A stretch of 64,000 bases of DNA from Hyphomicrobiales bacterium (GCA_900473175.1 UCKM01000010.1:124001-188000); one strand, 5' to 3'; positions 8,115 to 17,791 are shown, numbered from the stretch's first letter. Program-made: numbers and translations. The notes: a model not told the origin generated them from the letters alone.

Positions 8115-9833
8115 ATGAGCCCAGTAACAGCCCCACATGGCAATGACACCTGCGCATTAAGTTATGTGCGCGGCACCAGCGAACCGCCATTGTTCGAACT
8201 CACAATATCCCAGGCCCTCGACAGCGCTGCGTTGCGCTGGGGCGATATTGAGGCGCTGGTTTCCGTGCATCAGGGCATTCGGTGGACCTATGCCGAGTTA
8301 AGGGCGAGAGCTGATGTGCTTGCTGCCGGATTGATCGCTCTTGGCCTGGAACGCGGCGATCGCATAGGCATCTGGTCGCCCAATTGCGCGGAGTGGACCG
8401 CCACGCAATTTGCTGCGGCCAGGGCCGGTCTTATCCTCGTCAATATCAACCCCGCTTACCGGCTTTCAGAAGTCGAATATACCCTCAACAAGGTCGGGGT
8501 GAAGGTCCTGGTTGCTCCGGAACGATTCAAGACCAGTGAATATGCGGAAATGATCGAAGCCTTGGCTCCAGAGATTGCCGGCGACCACGGCATAATCAAA
8601 TCTGCAAGACTCCCCCACCTTGAACATGTGATCAAGATTGGCGATGGCCCACGTAAAGGCTGGCTGGCGTTTGAAGGTATCCCAAGCTTAGCGGTGCAGC
8701 ACCATCGGGATGAGCTCGCGAATCGCCAAAAAGGCACCGTGCCGGCCGATGCGGTCAACATACAATTCACCAGCGGCACAACGGGCCTTCCCAAAGGCGC
8801 TACGCTGTCCCACCGCAACATCCTCAATAACGGGTTTTTCGTTGGCCGGAGCGTTGGCCTGCGTCCCGGCGACCGGCTATGCATACCTGTTCCGCTCTAT
8901 CATTGTTTCGGCATGGTCATGGCAAACCTTGGTTGTATCGCCCACGGTGCGACCATGGTCTATCCTTCGGAAGGGTTCGATCCTTTGGCTGTTCTGCGAG
9001 CGATCGAAACCGAGCGATGCACCGCTCTTTATGGCGTGCCGACAATGTTCATCGCGGAACTCGGGCATCCGGATTTTGAGAGATTTGACATGTCATCGTT
9101 AAGGACAGGATGCATGGCGGGCTCACCCTGCCCGATCGAGATCATGAAACATGTCATCGAACGCATGCATATGCGCGACGTTACCATAGCTTATGGCATG
9201 ACCGAGACCAGCCCCGTCAGCTTCCAGAGTTCCGGCGAGGATCCGGTTTCCCGCCGGGTCTCGACGATCGGTCGCGTCCAGCCGCATCTCGAATGCAAAG
9301 TCATCGATGACGATGGCAATACGGTGCCGCGTGGAACGCCCGGCGAGCTCTGCACCAAAGGCTATTCGGTGATGATCGGCTATTGGGACGACGAGGAAAA
9401 GACCGCCGAAGCAATCGACGAAGACGGCTGGATGCACACCGGTGACCTCGCCACGATTGACGAGGAAGGATACGGCAATGTCGTCGGTCGCCGGAAAGAT
9501 ATGGTCGTTCGCGGCGGGGAGAACATCTATCCACGTGAGGTCGAGGAATATCTCTTCCGCCACACGAGAATAAAGGATGTGACCGTCGTCGGTATCCCCG
9601 ACGCTAAATTCGGCGAGGAGCTTTGCGCCTGGATCATCTTGAAACCAGGTGAAACACTGAGCGAGGAAGAAATAAGGGCGTTCTGCCACGGCCAAATCGC
9701 CCACTACAAGGTGCCGAGGTATGTCCGCTTCGTCGACGCCTTTCCGCTCACCGTCACCGGCAAGATTCAAAAATATCTGATCCGCAAGCAGATGGCGGAA
9801 GAACTCGGGCTAGAGGAACAGACAACGGCCTAA
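8115..9833 (+). CDS. AMP-binding acyl-CoA ligase
   Basis: A 572-residue member of the ANL superfamily with GGAGGA upstream of the ATG. The phosphate-binding motif [12 protein letters not shown] is at residues 218-229, YGMTETSP at 360-367, HTGDLA at 441-446, and the C-terminal catalytic lysine in TVTGKIQK is K550. It activates a carboxylic acid as acyl-AMP and transfers it to CoA. The length and [12 protein letters not shown] motif resemble medium/long-chain fatty-acyl-CoA ligases of the FadD/AlkK type, but the chain specificity cannot be read. It is convergent with the hydrolase downstream. Confidence 0.9.
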   Translation: MSPVTAPHGNDTCALSYVRGTSEPPLFELTISQALDSAALRWGDIEALVSVHQGIRWTYAELRARADVLAAGLIALGLERGDRIGIWSPNCAEWTATQFAAARAGLILVNINPAYRLSEVEYTLNKVGVKVLVAPERFKTSEYAEMIEALAPEIAGDHGIIKSARLPHLEHVIKIGDGPRKGWLAFEGIPSLAVQHHRDELANRQKGTVPADAVNIQFTSGTTGLPKGATLSHRNILNNGFFVGRSVGLRPGDRLCIPVPLYHCFGMVMANLGCIAHGATMVYPSEGFDPLAVLRAIETERCTALYGVPTMFIAELGHPDFERFDMSSLRTGCMAGSPCPIEIMKHVIERMHMRDVTIAYGMTETSPVSFQSSGEDPVSRRVSTIGRVQPHLECKVIDDDGNTVPRGTPGELCTKGYSVMIGYWDDEEKTAEAIDEDGWMHTGDLATIDEEGYGNVVGRRKDMVVRGGENIYPREVEEYLFRHTRIKDVTVVGIPDAKFGEELCAWIILKPGETLSEEEIRAFCHGQIAHYKVPRYVRFVDAFPLTVTGKIQKYLIRKQMAEELGLEEQTTA

Positions 9834-9841
9834 ACGTGATC

Positions 9842-10690
9842 CTAGTTGTCGATGAAATCACGCACCGCTTTGTTATAACCGTCTGGGTCCTGAACCATGG
9901 CGAAATGACTGGCGTCCTTGAGTATGATCAACTTTGCACCGGGGATTGTCTTCGCCATATAATCGGTATGTTCGCGAGTGATAGCTTCGTCATGATCGCC
10001 CAGGACAATGGCGATCGGTGTCTTTATCCCTTTTAGATCATCGTCGCTCCAGTTTGGCTGGCTTGCCCACATATTGCTGATCTGTTCGACGAAGGCATCA
10101 TATTGATCAGGCGTCGGTGATATTTTCTTATAGACTTCGCCCGCATGATCTATGTAGCCGGCAAACGTTTTATTCTGCATCACGTCCGGCTTCACCCCAT
10201 CCACTTTTGTGTTGGCTGCCTGCGCGAACACCTTGGTAAGTTTCTCAGGATGGTTCATGGCAATGTCGATGCCGATGATACCACCATCGCTCCAACCGAC
10301 CAGGGCAGTCTTGTCAATCTTGAGGTAGTCGAGAAGCGCAACATAGTCGGACGACATCAGGTCATAGCTGTAGGGGTCGGCATTGCGTGTCGAGCGACCG
10401 TGGCCGCGGCTTTCCGCAACAATGACCGTATGATCCTTGGAAAGTTCGGCCACCTGGCCTCCCCAGATGTCGGCATAACCAAGACCACCATGAATGAGCA
10501 GGACGGGAGGGCCCTCACCGTATATTGCATAGTACATTTCGATGCCATTGACAGGAGCGGTGCCGCTCTTAACGGCGGCAGGCATAGCCTTCGGTTCAGG
10601 AATCTGCTCCCAGCGTTCCGCCCCAGGCGCTGCGGTAACCATGAATGCCAAAAGAATCGCGAAAGAATAGGCCAAGGATCTGAAGTTCAT
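9842..10690 (-). CDS. Secreted alpha/beta hydrolase
   Basis: A 282-residue protein; the start at 10690 has GGAGG 6 bases upstream. A Sec signal peptide (SLAYSFAILLAFMVTAAPGA) is followed by an alpha/beta-hydrolase domain: HGG oxyanion region at residues 67-69, nucleophile elbow GWSDGG at 132-137 (Ser134), acid Asp in LGDHDEA near 234, and His262 in DASHFAM. The complete triad suggests an active periplasmic esterase or related hydrolase. The substrate is unknown. Confidence 0.87.
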   Translation of the reverse strand: MNFRSLAYSFAILLAFMVTAAPGAERWEQIPEPKAMPAAVKSGTAPVNGIEMYYAIYGEGPPVLLIHGGLGYADIWGGQVAELSKDHTVIVAESRGHGRSTRNADPYSYDLMSSDYVALLDYLKIDKTALVGWSDGGIIGIDIAMNHPEKLTKVFAQAANTKVDGVKPDVMQNKTFAGYIDHAGEVYKKISPTPDQYDAFVEQISNMWASQPNWSDDDLKGIKTPIAIVLGDHDEAITREHTDYMAKTIPGAKLIILKDASHFAMVQDPDGYNKAVRDFIDN

Positions 10691-10770
10691 AATTGCCTCC
10701 ATTCCAGCATGTGCGTCGAAATCAGATCAGCACGTTTGGAAAGGACATGCAACTCATGCGTGTATGCGCA

Positions 10771-10799
10771 CCAAGGCGGCGCAATGAGCGCCGCCTTGG
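10771..10799 (-). terminator. GC-rich hairpin downstream of the YxFxxD gene
   Basis: Perfect 12-base arms CCAAGGCGGCGC / GCGCCGCCTTGG enclose a 5-base loop. It lies 31 bases past the stop of the minus-strand gene at 10830 and upstream of the hydrolase start. There is no T-tract, so termination strength is uncertain. Confidence 0.55.
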
Positions 10800-10829
10800 C
10801 ATTGCATTCGCCGGCGTAGAAGGGCAGTG

Positions 10830-11201
10830 CTACTTTGCTACGTGCCAGACGCCGCCGACACCGTCGCCGGACATGTCGCCAGCCTTTTTGTCCTTTGCGA
10901 ACATGTAGAGCGGCTTGCCTTCATAGGCCCACATATCCTTGCCGTCGGCATCCTTGACGAGCGTCCATTCGCCCTCGGCCTTGGCCTTGGCATCCGCGTG
11001 GAATGCCGGCCAATTCTTCAGGCATTTGGCGTCGCAGTTCGATTTGCCCGCAGTGTCCTTGTCGAAGGTGTAGAGTGTCATGCCTTTCGGAGTGGTCATG
11101 ACCTTACCCATTTTCGTATCCATCATCTTCACCGGTTCGGCAGCGAAGGCAGCCACACTGCTAGCGGCAAGAATTCCCATTGCAATGAATAGCGTTCTCA
11201 T
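10830..11201 (-). CDS. Secreted protein with YxFxxD repeats (COG4315-like lipoprotein family)
   Basis: A 123-residue protein. The start at 11201 (MRTLFIAMG) is chosen because GGGAG precedes it and it begins a signal peptide (AAFAAEPVKM cleavage region); longer upstream frames lack any signal. The mature part has the family's repeated motif: LYTFDKDTAGKS with the SNCDAKCLKNWPAF disulfide segment, and later LYMFAKDKKAGD. Proteins of this type are small periplasmic or lipid-anchored proteins of unknown role found widely in proteobacteria. A 10-base inverted repeat lies in its upstream region (11271-11316). Confidence 0.85.
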   Translation of the reverse strand: MRTLFIAMGILAASSVAAFAAEPVKMMDTKMGKVMTTPKGMTLYTFDKDTAGKSNCDAKCLKNWPAFHADAKAKAEGEWTLVKDADGKDMWAYEGKPLYMFAKDKKAGDMSGDGVGGVWHVAK

Positions 11202-11270
11202 GTCGTCACTCCCTCTTGGGATTGCCAGCGGGGCGCTGGTAGGGCCCGTTCTAGTGGCGAACCAAGCCGT

Positions 11271-11316
11271 TCGCCTCAATGGATAATGCGCCAAATTCTT
11301 ATTCGAATTGAGGCGA
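11271..11316. promoter_or_regulatory. Inverted repeat upstream of the YxFxxD gene
   Basis: Perfect arms TCGCCTCAAT (11271-11280) and ATTGAGGCGA (11307-11316) are spaced by 26 bases, about 70-115 bases upstream of the minus-strand start at 11201. It lies in the divergent promoter region shared with the broken GFA gene. It could be an operator bound at two half sites or an RNA hairpin. Confidence 0.35.
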
Positions 11317-11438
11317 TGCTCATCTAAGGTTGGTTTAACAATGAGACCGGTCCTGCCTTGGCCAACCGCCATGGCATTGCCGTCCTCAGTTGGTTGAACA
11401 CGTGTCATAGCACTATTATTCAATTCAGTTAGGAGCCA

Positions 11439-11860
11439 ATGATGGACCTCGATGTGGTTGAGATCGACGGCGCATGCCATTGCAGGGGAGTCCGCTTTCA
11501 AGTGCGATTGACCCACGGCCTCCATTCGGCGCGCCGATGTTCGTGCAGTTATTGCCGCATGCGCGGTACTGTGCCGATCTCGGAGACCTGGACTTTCTCG
11601 CCGGCAGCGACCTGCTGACTGAATATCAATTCAATAGTATGACCGCCAAACATTACTTCTGCTCGAAATGCGGTATTTACACGCATCACCAGAGGCGATC
11701 GAACCCACGCCAATATGGTGTCAATGTGGCGTGCCTCGCAGGTCTAAGTCCCTTCGACTTTGACGAAATTCTGGTCAGTGACGGTGTCAATCACCCGTCC
11801 GATGTGGCGACCGACGCTCCACCTGTCGCCGGAACGCTTAAGTTCATCCGCCGGAAATGA
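11439..11860 (+). pseudogene. GFA-family (glutathione-dependent formaldehyde-activating-like) gene with a one-base frameshift
   Basis: From the ATG pair at 11439/11442 (AGGAG upstream) the frame gives GACHCRGVRFQV and RRCSCSYCRMRG, the first zinc-binding cysteine set. It then runs into a stop near 11617. A second frame, open to 11860, carries the rest: ADLGDLDFLAGSD, FCSKCGIYTHHQ and DGVNHPSD. The switch falls around 11565-11580. Counting from 11442, 419 bases plus one gives 140 codons, so a single missing base explains it. All expected Cys motifs survive across the two frames, so the lesion is recent or a sequencing error. Confidence 0.8.
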
Positions 11861-11890
11861 TGTTTACCGGCGTCCGGCGAGCAACCAATC

Positions 11891-14294
11891 CTACCATTTC
11901 ACTCGCAGACCGATGTTTCCGTCGAATATTTTCTTGTCGGCTCCATCGACGTCAAATGTGTAGTCCGCGACCGCGAAGGCACTCAAATTCCTGGTAAAGT
12001 CGTGGGTAATGCCGGCACCCAGTTCAAGCGATGTCGATTCCAGCTCCGTGGTAATGGCAGTGGGACCGAACAGGACTGCATCCATGCCGCTGAAATTATG
12101 CCAGAGGTTGGCTTTGACATAGGGCTGGAACAGCCCGGACGACGTTTCGAACTTGCCCTGCAGCCGGAAGCCAAGTCGACTGGTAACGCCATCATCGCTA
12201 TCAAAGGAGACGTCCGAGAACGCATCGGACTGATCATCGAGCGACAGGTGTTGCCAGATCAGTTGCGCTTGCGGCTCAAGATTCCAGCTCTGCGACAGCA
12301 CGACCGGATAACCACCCTCCAGTGAAGCAGTTACAGCATTGCCATCAATGTCGATACCAACATTTCGGGAGGACGTCGAATCGCCGCTGAACCACGATCC
12401 CATCAAAACTGCATCGAGATACCAGCCCGAAGGACCGATATGCGTCCAGTAGCCGCCGAAACTGGTTGTGTCGAGATTCATTGAACCGACTTTGAGATTG
12501 TTCCAACCGACCGCCTCGCCCTTGATATCCGCGTCGAAGTTCGAATAGCCGAAGAAAAGGCCGGCGACATCATATTGGCCACCGCTGCTTTCCCTGCCAA
12601 GAATGTCAAGCCCTGCTTGAATACCGTAGAGATTTCCGTCGACGGAGGGACTGACCGTGCCGTCCCAACTTTGTTCGATCGACTGCCCGAATGCCCTGCC
12701 CCACGCAGCAGAGAAATTGGACGCAGACGTTACGGCACTTTGTTCACCACGTCTTTCATGGAATGTACCGAGGGTTGCGAGAGCGGTCTCGCGCGCCATC
12801 GGCGGTACGACCGAATAGGTCGGAACCTCTATTCGATAAAGCGGTATCGCTTCTCCCGGGTCGGCAACCACGGGCGTTGCACCGGGTGTCGGCGGATCAA
12901 CGCCAGGACCTGGTGGCTCGATGAAAATTTCACCGGGCTCTTCGACCGCTGGATCCGGATCGAACGCGGGAGCCGGAACCAATCCAGGAATGATCGACGA
13001 CCGTAGATACCAATTCTGTTCTGTTCCAGCAGAAACACCGCCCCTGAACAGAGCATATTCGAATGCACCGGCCGCGACCGGGTTGCTGAGGCCAAACGCC
13101 GAATTGCTGGTCGTTCCGCCATTGACTGCCTGAACGACCAGGATGCCGTCCCGCACCGTTTCCGCGCCCGGACCACTCAGGTTGGCGATTTCCAGGCCGG
13201 TCGAGCCGCTTGCCGCTCCGCCGGAGATGATCAATCTATCTGAGGCGGAGGCGTCATCGCCGACCACCGTCTGCAGCCGGATCGCCCCGCCATTGCCGGT
13301 ATAATTACCGAGCACGGTAAAGGTATCAGTTGCGCCACTTGAGCCATTTGTAAGGTCGATCGTTCCGGCGTTTGTTACCGACGCGAGTTGCCCGGCCATG
13401 AAAGGGGCAATCGCCGCGTTGACGCCGTTTCCAGCCAGGAGAGTACTCGTTGCATCGATCGAAAAACTGCCGGTGCCGGTGGACGGGGTCGAGGATAGAG
13501 TCGCCTCAGTGAGATTCTGCAATGTCCCGGTATCATTGCCGGCGCCGAGATTGATGGCTCCGGCTATCGTACCTGCCGTATCCCAGGTGAACTGGTCCCG
13601 GCCGCTGCCTGTCGTTACCGTGCCGCCGATCGAACCGCCGGAGACAATAATGCGATTGTCACCGGTACCGAGATCGACAAACGTTCCGATGGAACCGCCG
13701 GATAATATGAGCAAGTCGTTCCCTTGCGCGGCAATGACAAACCTGTCGATGGTGCCGCCGGACATGCGCATTTCATTGTTGGCTTGCTCGAGATTGACCT
13801 CGCCGATCTGACCACCCGTCATGGTGAAAAAATCGCCGGCAAAAAACTGGCCGATGATCCGGCCGCCGCTGACGATTGCAGTGTCCAGTTCACTGCCCTG
13901 CTCCACCCGCTGGACGAGCCCACCTCTCATTATGAAGGTATCGACGCCGGGACCTTGGAAAATCGTGCCGTTGACAACGCCGCCGTTCAGCTCGACCCCT
14001 ATCATTGCCGGCTCCCGTATTAAGGTTACCGATGATCGTCCCCGAATTGATGATGACCGTATCGGCGCCGGAGCCGAAGGTAATCGGACCAGTGATGGAA
14101 CCGGTGCCACCAGTCGGAAGCGTGAGGGTATTGTTACCGCCTAAGTCGGTAAGGGGTCCCCCGGTACCGCTGTCGCAAACATAGTTGTCATTTCCGGGAC
14201 TCGGTATGAGAACGCAAGCTGCAAGGGCGGAATGGCTGGATAGCAGAAGAGGCAGTAGCGGAGCGGAAGTGAACCAGATTAGTCGTGTACGCAA
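11891..14294 (-). pseudogene. Type V autotransporter adhesin-like protein, split by a one-base insertion
   Basis: Translation starts at a TTG (14294) with AGGAGGG 8 bases upstream and opens a signal peptide (FTSAPLLPLLLSSHSALA). The passenger has Gly/Asn/Asp-rich beta-helix repeats (FGSGADTVIINSGTI, GGSIGTFVDLGTGDN). The frame is lost at a CCCC run at 13996-13999 (GGGG on the coding strand). Removing one base joins GAGNDR directly to VELNGGVVNG in the second frame, giving 800 residues. The rest of the passenger, a proline-rich linker (PGPGVDPPTPG) and a C-terminal autotransporter beta-barrel ending RVKW follow intact. As written, only about 98 residues would be made in frame. Confidence 0.85.
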
Positions 14295-14510
14295 ACTATG
14301 AACCCTCCTGGACCACGGCCGGACTAACTTGAATCTGGCTACCGGCTCGAATCTCGCTGAAGTGCATCCTTACCACCAAAGTAGTTTCAACAATAACTTT
14401 ACGCAACCGACGGTTATCAAGATGTACACGCAACGCTTACAGTGTGGTAAATACGTCGCTTACTCTCCGCTGGATCAGGTCATCATTGATTTGTGTGATG
14501 GAGCATTCGC

Positions 14511-15308
14511 ATGCAATCCGCCTCAAATCCAAAAATCATACTAATACTCGGCAGTGCGCCCGATGTTGTTAGATCTCGCGCCTGGCCTCGCATGCCATTT
14601 CACTCAATTGTTGCGATCAACAATGCCTGGCGCGTGCGCGATGATTGGGATTATCTCGTTCATGCCGGCGATTTTCCTCAAAGCGCAATGCCGGCGCCGT
14701 ATTTGGTACACGGTCGCCGCGTTCATTCGGCGGCGGACTACGTTCCTGCTCAAAATGCCTATGGCGGCTTCGTCTATGCCGGTGCGACGATGTCGATTAC
14801 CACGGCCTATTGGGCGCTGCATAAGCTGCAGCCGGACGTCATGGCGTTCCTTGGCTGCGACATGACCTATGATCAGAACGGACCAACACACTTTTATGGT
14901 TACGGCAATCGCGATCCGCTGCGGCCGGATGTGACATTGCAAAGTCTCGAAGCCAAGACGGGGCGGCTATTGGTGTCGGCGGCAAGACAGGGGTGCGTCT
15001 GTGTGAACCTCTCGCATCTCGAATCGAGCCGGCTGGTTTTTCCGCGGGTTGATGTTGGCAGGCTGCGGGACTGGTCGATGTTTGATGTTCAACTGCGCCT
15101 CGCCGGCCTATTGCAACGGGTCGACAATGCAACAGTTTCGCGCGCGGAAACGATGGAGAAATCACTTGGATATTATTTCCCTTCGGGCGAGTATTGGCGG
15201 CATCTGAACCAGATTGATGGCAGCGAACTCAAGAATCTCGACGGCCTCTGGCTGGCTGCGGTCGGCCAAGGTGATGCGGGTTGGGCGTGCGGTCCATGCG
15301 ATATTTGA
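14511..15308 (+). CDS. Unassigned protein with a Rossmann-like N-terminus (MptE/glycosyltransferase-like)
   Basis: A 265-residue cytosolic protein with TGGAG upstream of the ATG. It opens IILILGSAPDVV, a glycine-containing beta-loop seen in MptE-like and sialyltransferase-like families, followed by VAINNAWRV and WDYLVHAGDFP. Later come FLGCDMTYD and a His-rich THFYGYGNRDPL. The arrangement resembles proteins that bind a nucleotide-activated sugar or pterin, but I cannot name the reaction. It lies next to the autotransporter gene in opposite orientation and could modify a surface structure; that is speculation. Confidence 0.6.
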   Translation: MQSASNPKIILILGSAPDVVRSRAWPRMPFHSIVAINNAWRVRDDWDYLVHAGDFPQSAMPAPYLVHGRRVHSAADYVPAQNAYGGFVYAGATMSITTAYWALHKLQPDVMAFLGCDMTYDQNGPTHFYGYGNRDPLRPDVTLQSLEAKTGRLLVSAARQGCVCVNLSHLESSRLVFPRVDVGRLRDWSMFDVQLRLAGLLQRVDNATVSRAETMEKSLGYYFPSGEYWRHLNQIDGSELKNLDGLWLAAVGQGDAGWACGPCDI

Positions 15309-15392
15309 ACGCGTTTCTCGACTTGACTAGCAATTGATATTTCTGTGTGATCAAGCGGAACAGAAGTGCATGGACCGCCAGGAGGACCGAGG

Positions 15393-15638
15393 ATGGACCG
15401 CTATGAAACCTTCGCGACCTGGATTTTTATCGTCTTCGGAGCGCTGATCATTGCCGGTCTCATGGCGTTTGCTATCACCACGGGTGACAAGATTGCGTTC
15501 CTGTTTGCGTTGGCATCCGGATGCTCTGCCTTCTTCCTCGGCTTTGCCGTGATTTTCGACCAGCCACGCATCTACGGCCTCATTCTTTTCCTGTCGGTCG
15601 CGCTGATTGCTGGCTCGATTACTGCAATTGTCACCTGA
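15393..15638 (+). CDS. Small three-helix membrane protein (paralogue of the gene at 20436)
   Basis: An 81-residue protein; the start MDRYETF has GGAGGACCGAGG just upstream. Three hydrophobic helices are visible: WIFIVFGALIIAGLMAFAI, FLFALASGCSAFFLGFAVI and LILFLSVALIAGSITAIV, with a conserved FDQPRIYG loop between helices two and three. A gene at 20436 encodes a protein of the same length with about 39 of 81 residues identical by eye. The 3' end overlaps the end of the flavin reductase on the other strand by 67 bases. Function unknown. Confidence 0.7.
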   Translation: MDRYETFATWIFIVFGALIIAGLMAFAITTGDKIAFLFALASGCSAFFLGFAVIFDQPRIYGLILFLSVALIAGSITAIVT

Positions 15639-16135
15639 CGCGAGGCCTCATTTTTCTGCTGGTGAGGCGATATGACCCTTACCCTGCCTATAACAATGCC
15701 ATGCGAGTGGCGCTCGATTGCATCGTCCAATTCGCAGTCTAGGACGGTGAGCGCATTGCCGAGCGCGAGTGTGCCCGTCGCCAATTCCCGCCAATGAGCG
15801 TCCTGATAACGTTCGACGCCCCTGCGTCCCCCTCGCCCGGCGAAGCTCTCCGCCACATGCCGTTGATCATGTGCCAACACGTTCACGCAAAAAGTGCCAT
15901 GACGCTGGAGGACCGGCCACGACGATGAATCGCGATTGAGGCTGACTATCACTGAAGGCGGATCTATCGCCAACGACGAAACCGAAGTCGCGGTAAACCC
16001 GGTCCGATCGTTGCCCCGCCCTACGGTAATAACGCTCACAGCACCAGCGAGGTGCCGCATCGAATCCTTGAACAGATCTGCATCCACCGTAAGCTCGTGG
16101 CAGACGGCGCGCGCCCCATTGTAAAAGACGGCCAT
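15572..16135 (-). CDS. Flavin reductase family (FMN-binding split barrel) protein
   Basis: About 187 residues from the ATG at 16135, which has GAGGA upstream; an ATG 15 bases earlier has none. The core is typical: LFKDSMRHLAGAVSVIT, GFTATSVSSLAIDPPSVIV (flavin phosphate site), WPVLQRHGTFCVNVL and VERYQDAHW. Such enzymes reduce FMN or FAD with NAD(P)H to feed two-component monooxygenases. The last about 25 residues after GRVRVI do not look like the family end and are encoded across a gene on the other strand, so the 3' end may have been altered. Confidence 0.78.
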   Translation of the reverse strand: MAVFYNGARAVCHELTVDADLFKDSMRHLAGAVSVITVGRGNDRTGFTATSVSSLAIDPPSVIVSLNRDSSSWPVLQRHGTFCVNVLAHDQRHVAESFAGRGGRRGVERYQDAHWRELATGTLALGNALTVLDCELDDAIERHSHGIVIGRVRVISPHQQKNEASRQVTIAVIEPAISATDRKRMRP

Positions 16136-16150
16136 TCGTTCCTCATTCAT

Positions 16151-16505
16151 TTGATTGTTCGCACGCTTGGAATTTGCGAAAGGGACTCTCGATCATCGCA
16201 GCTATTGCAGCACATTCTCCCCGTATCCAGCCAGATTGCGCTTTGCGCAAGCCGCAACCATTAGGCGATATTGTTTTGCGATTTGATCCTTTTTCGAGAA
16301 ATCAAATCTAACGGCAGCAGCTGCAACAGAGATTTGTTTGGTCACCCCTGCCTTCGGGTTGGGACCTCGTAGAAGATAATTCTCTCAATCATCCACAAGG
16401 CGCAAAACGTTACCTGCAGGGCGGCTTCAATTATAATCTCTATCGTATTAATCGTGTATGGAATGGTGGAAGATCAGGCTGATCAACAACAAGGGATGCA
16501 TCCTG
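16151..16505. other. Intergenic stretch with one inverted repeat, no gene seen
   Basis: No coding frame with a ribosome site is apparent. A perfect inverted repeat GATTTGAT (16280-16287) / ATCAAATC (16301-16308) with a 13-base loop is the only structure noted. The rest is AT-richer than flanking genes and probably holds promoters for the downstream genes. Confidence 0.4.
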
Positions 16506-16652
16506 ATGGCCTCCACGGACTATACCCAGTCCCGCAACGCGGCAGCCTCACCGCTTCGTCGAACACTGAGGGGTCGCGGATCGGTCGCCCTCCTGTTTGC
16601 CACCGCATTCGCTTTTCACGTTGCGATCCTTCTCAACTTGCTGCCGTCGTGA
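16506..16652 (+). CDS. Small single-pass membrane protein (tentative)
   Basis: A 48-residue protein starting MASTDYTQSRNAA with AAGGGA 10 bases upstream. The C-terminal half is one hydrophobic helix (SVALLFATAFAFHVAILLNLL), preceded by basic residues (RRTLRGRG), giving an N-in topology. It ends 30 bases before the Old Yellow Enzyme gene and could be cotranscribed with it. It is too short to place in a family. Confidence 0.4.
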   Translation: MASTDYTQSRNAAASPLRRTLRGRGSVALLFATAFAFHVAILLNLLPS

Positions 16653-16681
16653 GCAAAGCGAGGGTTATTCCGATATCGCCT

Positions 16682-17791
16682 ATGTCCATCGACTTAAGGG
16701 CAGCGCCCAAAGCTCCGCTGTTCTCCCCGATTGCAATCGGCGAGCTCACACTGTCGAGCCGCATCGTCATGGCGCCAATGACGCGCCAGCGAGCATCGCA
16801 AGGCAAAATTCCCAATGACCTCAATGCGCGTTACTACGCACAGCGAGCTGGCGCCGGACTGATCATTTCGGAATCGACGGAAGTTGACCCTTTCAGTACA
16901 GTTGACGTTCCAACCCGGCCAGGACTTTGCAACGCTGAACAGGAAGCCGGCTGGCGTCTGGTGACCACCGCCGTGCACGCGGCCGGCGGCAAGATCTTTG
17001 TCCAATTATCCCACATGGGGCGAACGGCACATCCGTCACAATTGTTGGATGGGCGCCAGCCCGTAGGACCATCACCCCTGGCAGCGACCGGAACAATATA
17101 TACCGTCAAGGGGCAGGAACCTTATTCCATACCGCGCGCGCTTGAAATTGATGAGATCGAGACCGTGACCGCCGAGTTTGCGGCTGCGGCAATCCGAGCA
17201 AAGTCAGCGGGCTTCGATGGCATCGAGATCCACGGCGCCAATGGTTATCTCGTCGATCAGTTCCTGCGGGATGGTAGCAATATCCGTCGCGACCGTTACG
17301 GCGGTACCGTAGAAAACCGCACACGTTTTCTGCTTGAGATTATCACCGCGATCAAGGCGTACTGGCCGGCCAACCGCATTGGCGTGCGCCTTTCGCCGAC
17401 GAATTCCTATCAGGGGATGAGCGATAGCAACCCGGTCGGCCATTTTGCGCGGATCGCGGGACTACTCGATCCACTTGGCCTCGCCTATCTACACGTCGTT
17501 GAACCCCCGGTTCAGCCGCGGGGGCAGCCTGTCACCGCGCTGAAGTTGCGCACTGCGTTCAGCGGACCACTCATCCTCGCCGGTGGTTACAAGCGCGCCG
17601 ATGCTGAATCTGCGCTCGCCACCGGCCAAGCCGACCTAATCGCCTTTGGCGAAGCCTTTATCGCGAACCCCGATCTTCCAGATCGTTGGCGATACGGAGT
17701 GCCACTTGCACTAGCAGACAAATCCACCTTTTATACGCAAGGCGCCAAGGGTTACACCGATTACCCAAGCCTGCCGCGAGTTGAGGGTTAG
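16682..17791 (+). CDS. Old Yellow Enzyme family NADH:flavin oxidoreductase (alkene reductase)
   Basis: A 369-residue FMN TIM-barrel protein; I start at MSIDLRAAPK because homologous sequence (LFSPIAIGELTLSSRIVMAPMTR) begins soon after. The substrate-binding H/N pair is seen in FDGIEIHGANGYLVDQFL, followed by RRDRYGGTVENRTRF, both hallmarks of NemA/OYE. The C-terminal phosphate site is LILAGGYKRADAE and FGEAFIANPDLP. These enzymes reduce activated C=C bonds or nitro groups of electrophiles using NAD(P)H. A hairpin follows the gene. Confidence 0.92.
   Translation: MSIDLRAAPKAPLFSPIAIGELTLSSRIVMAPMTRQRASQGKIPNDLNARYYAQRAGAGLIISESTEVDPFSTVDVPTRPGLCNAEQEAGWRLVTTAVHAAGGKIFVQLSHMGRTAHPSQLLDGRQPVGPSPLAATGTIYTVKGQEPYSIPRALEIDEIETVTAEFAAAAIRAKSAGFDGIEIHGANGYLVDQFLRDGSNIRRDRYGGTVENRTRFLLEIITAIKAYWPANRIGVRLSPTNSYQGMSDSNPVGHFARIAGLLDPLGLAYLHVVEPPVQPRGQPVTALKLRTAFSGPLILAGGYKRADAESALATGQADLIAFGEAFIANPDLPDRWRYGVPLALADKSTFYTQGAKGYTDYPSLPRVEG

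Noticed and set aside
10145-10819. 224-residue plus-strand frame over the alpha/beta hydrolase
   Set aside because: Antisense shadow of a clear gene with a complete catalytic triad on the other strand.
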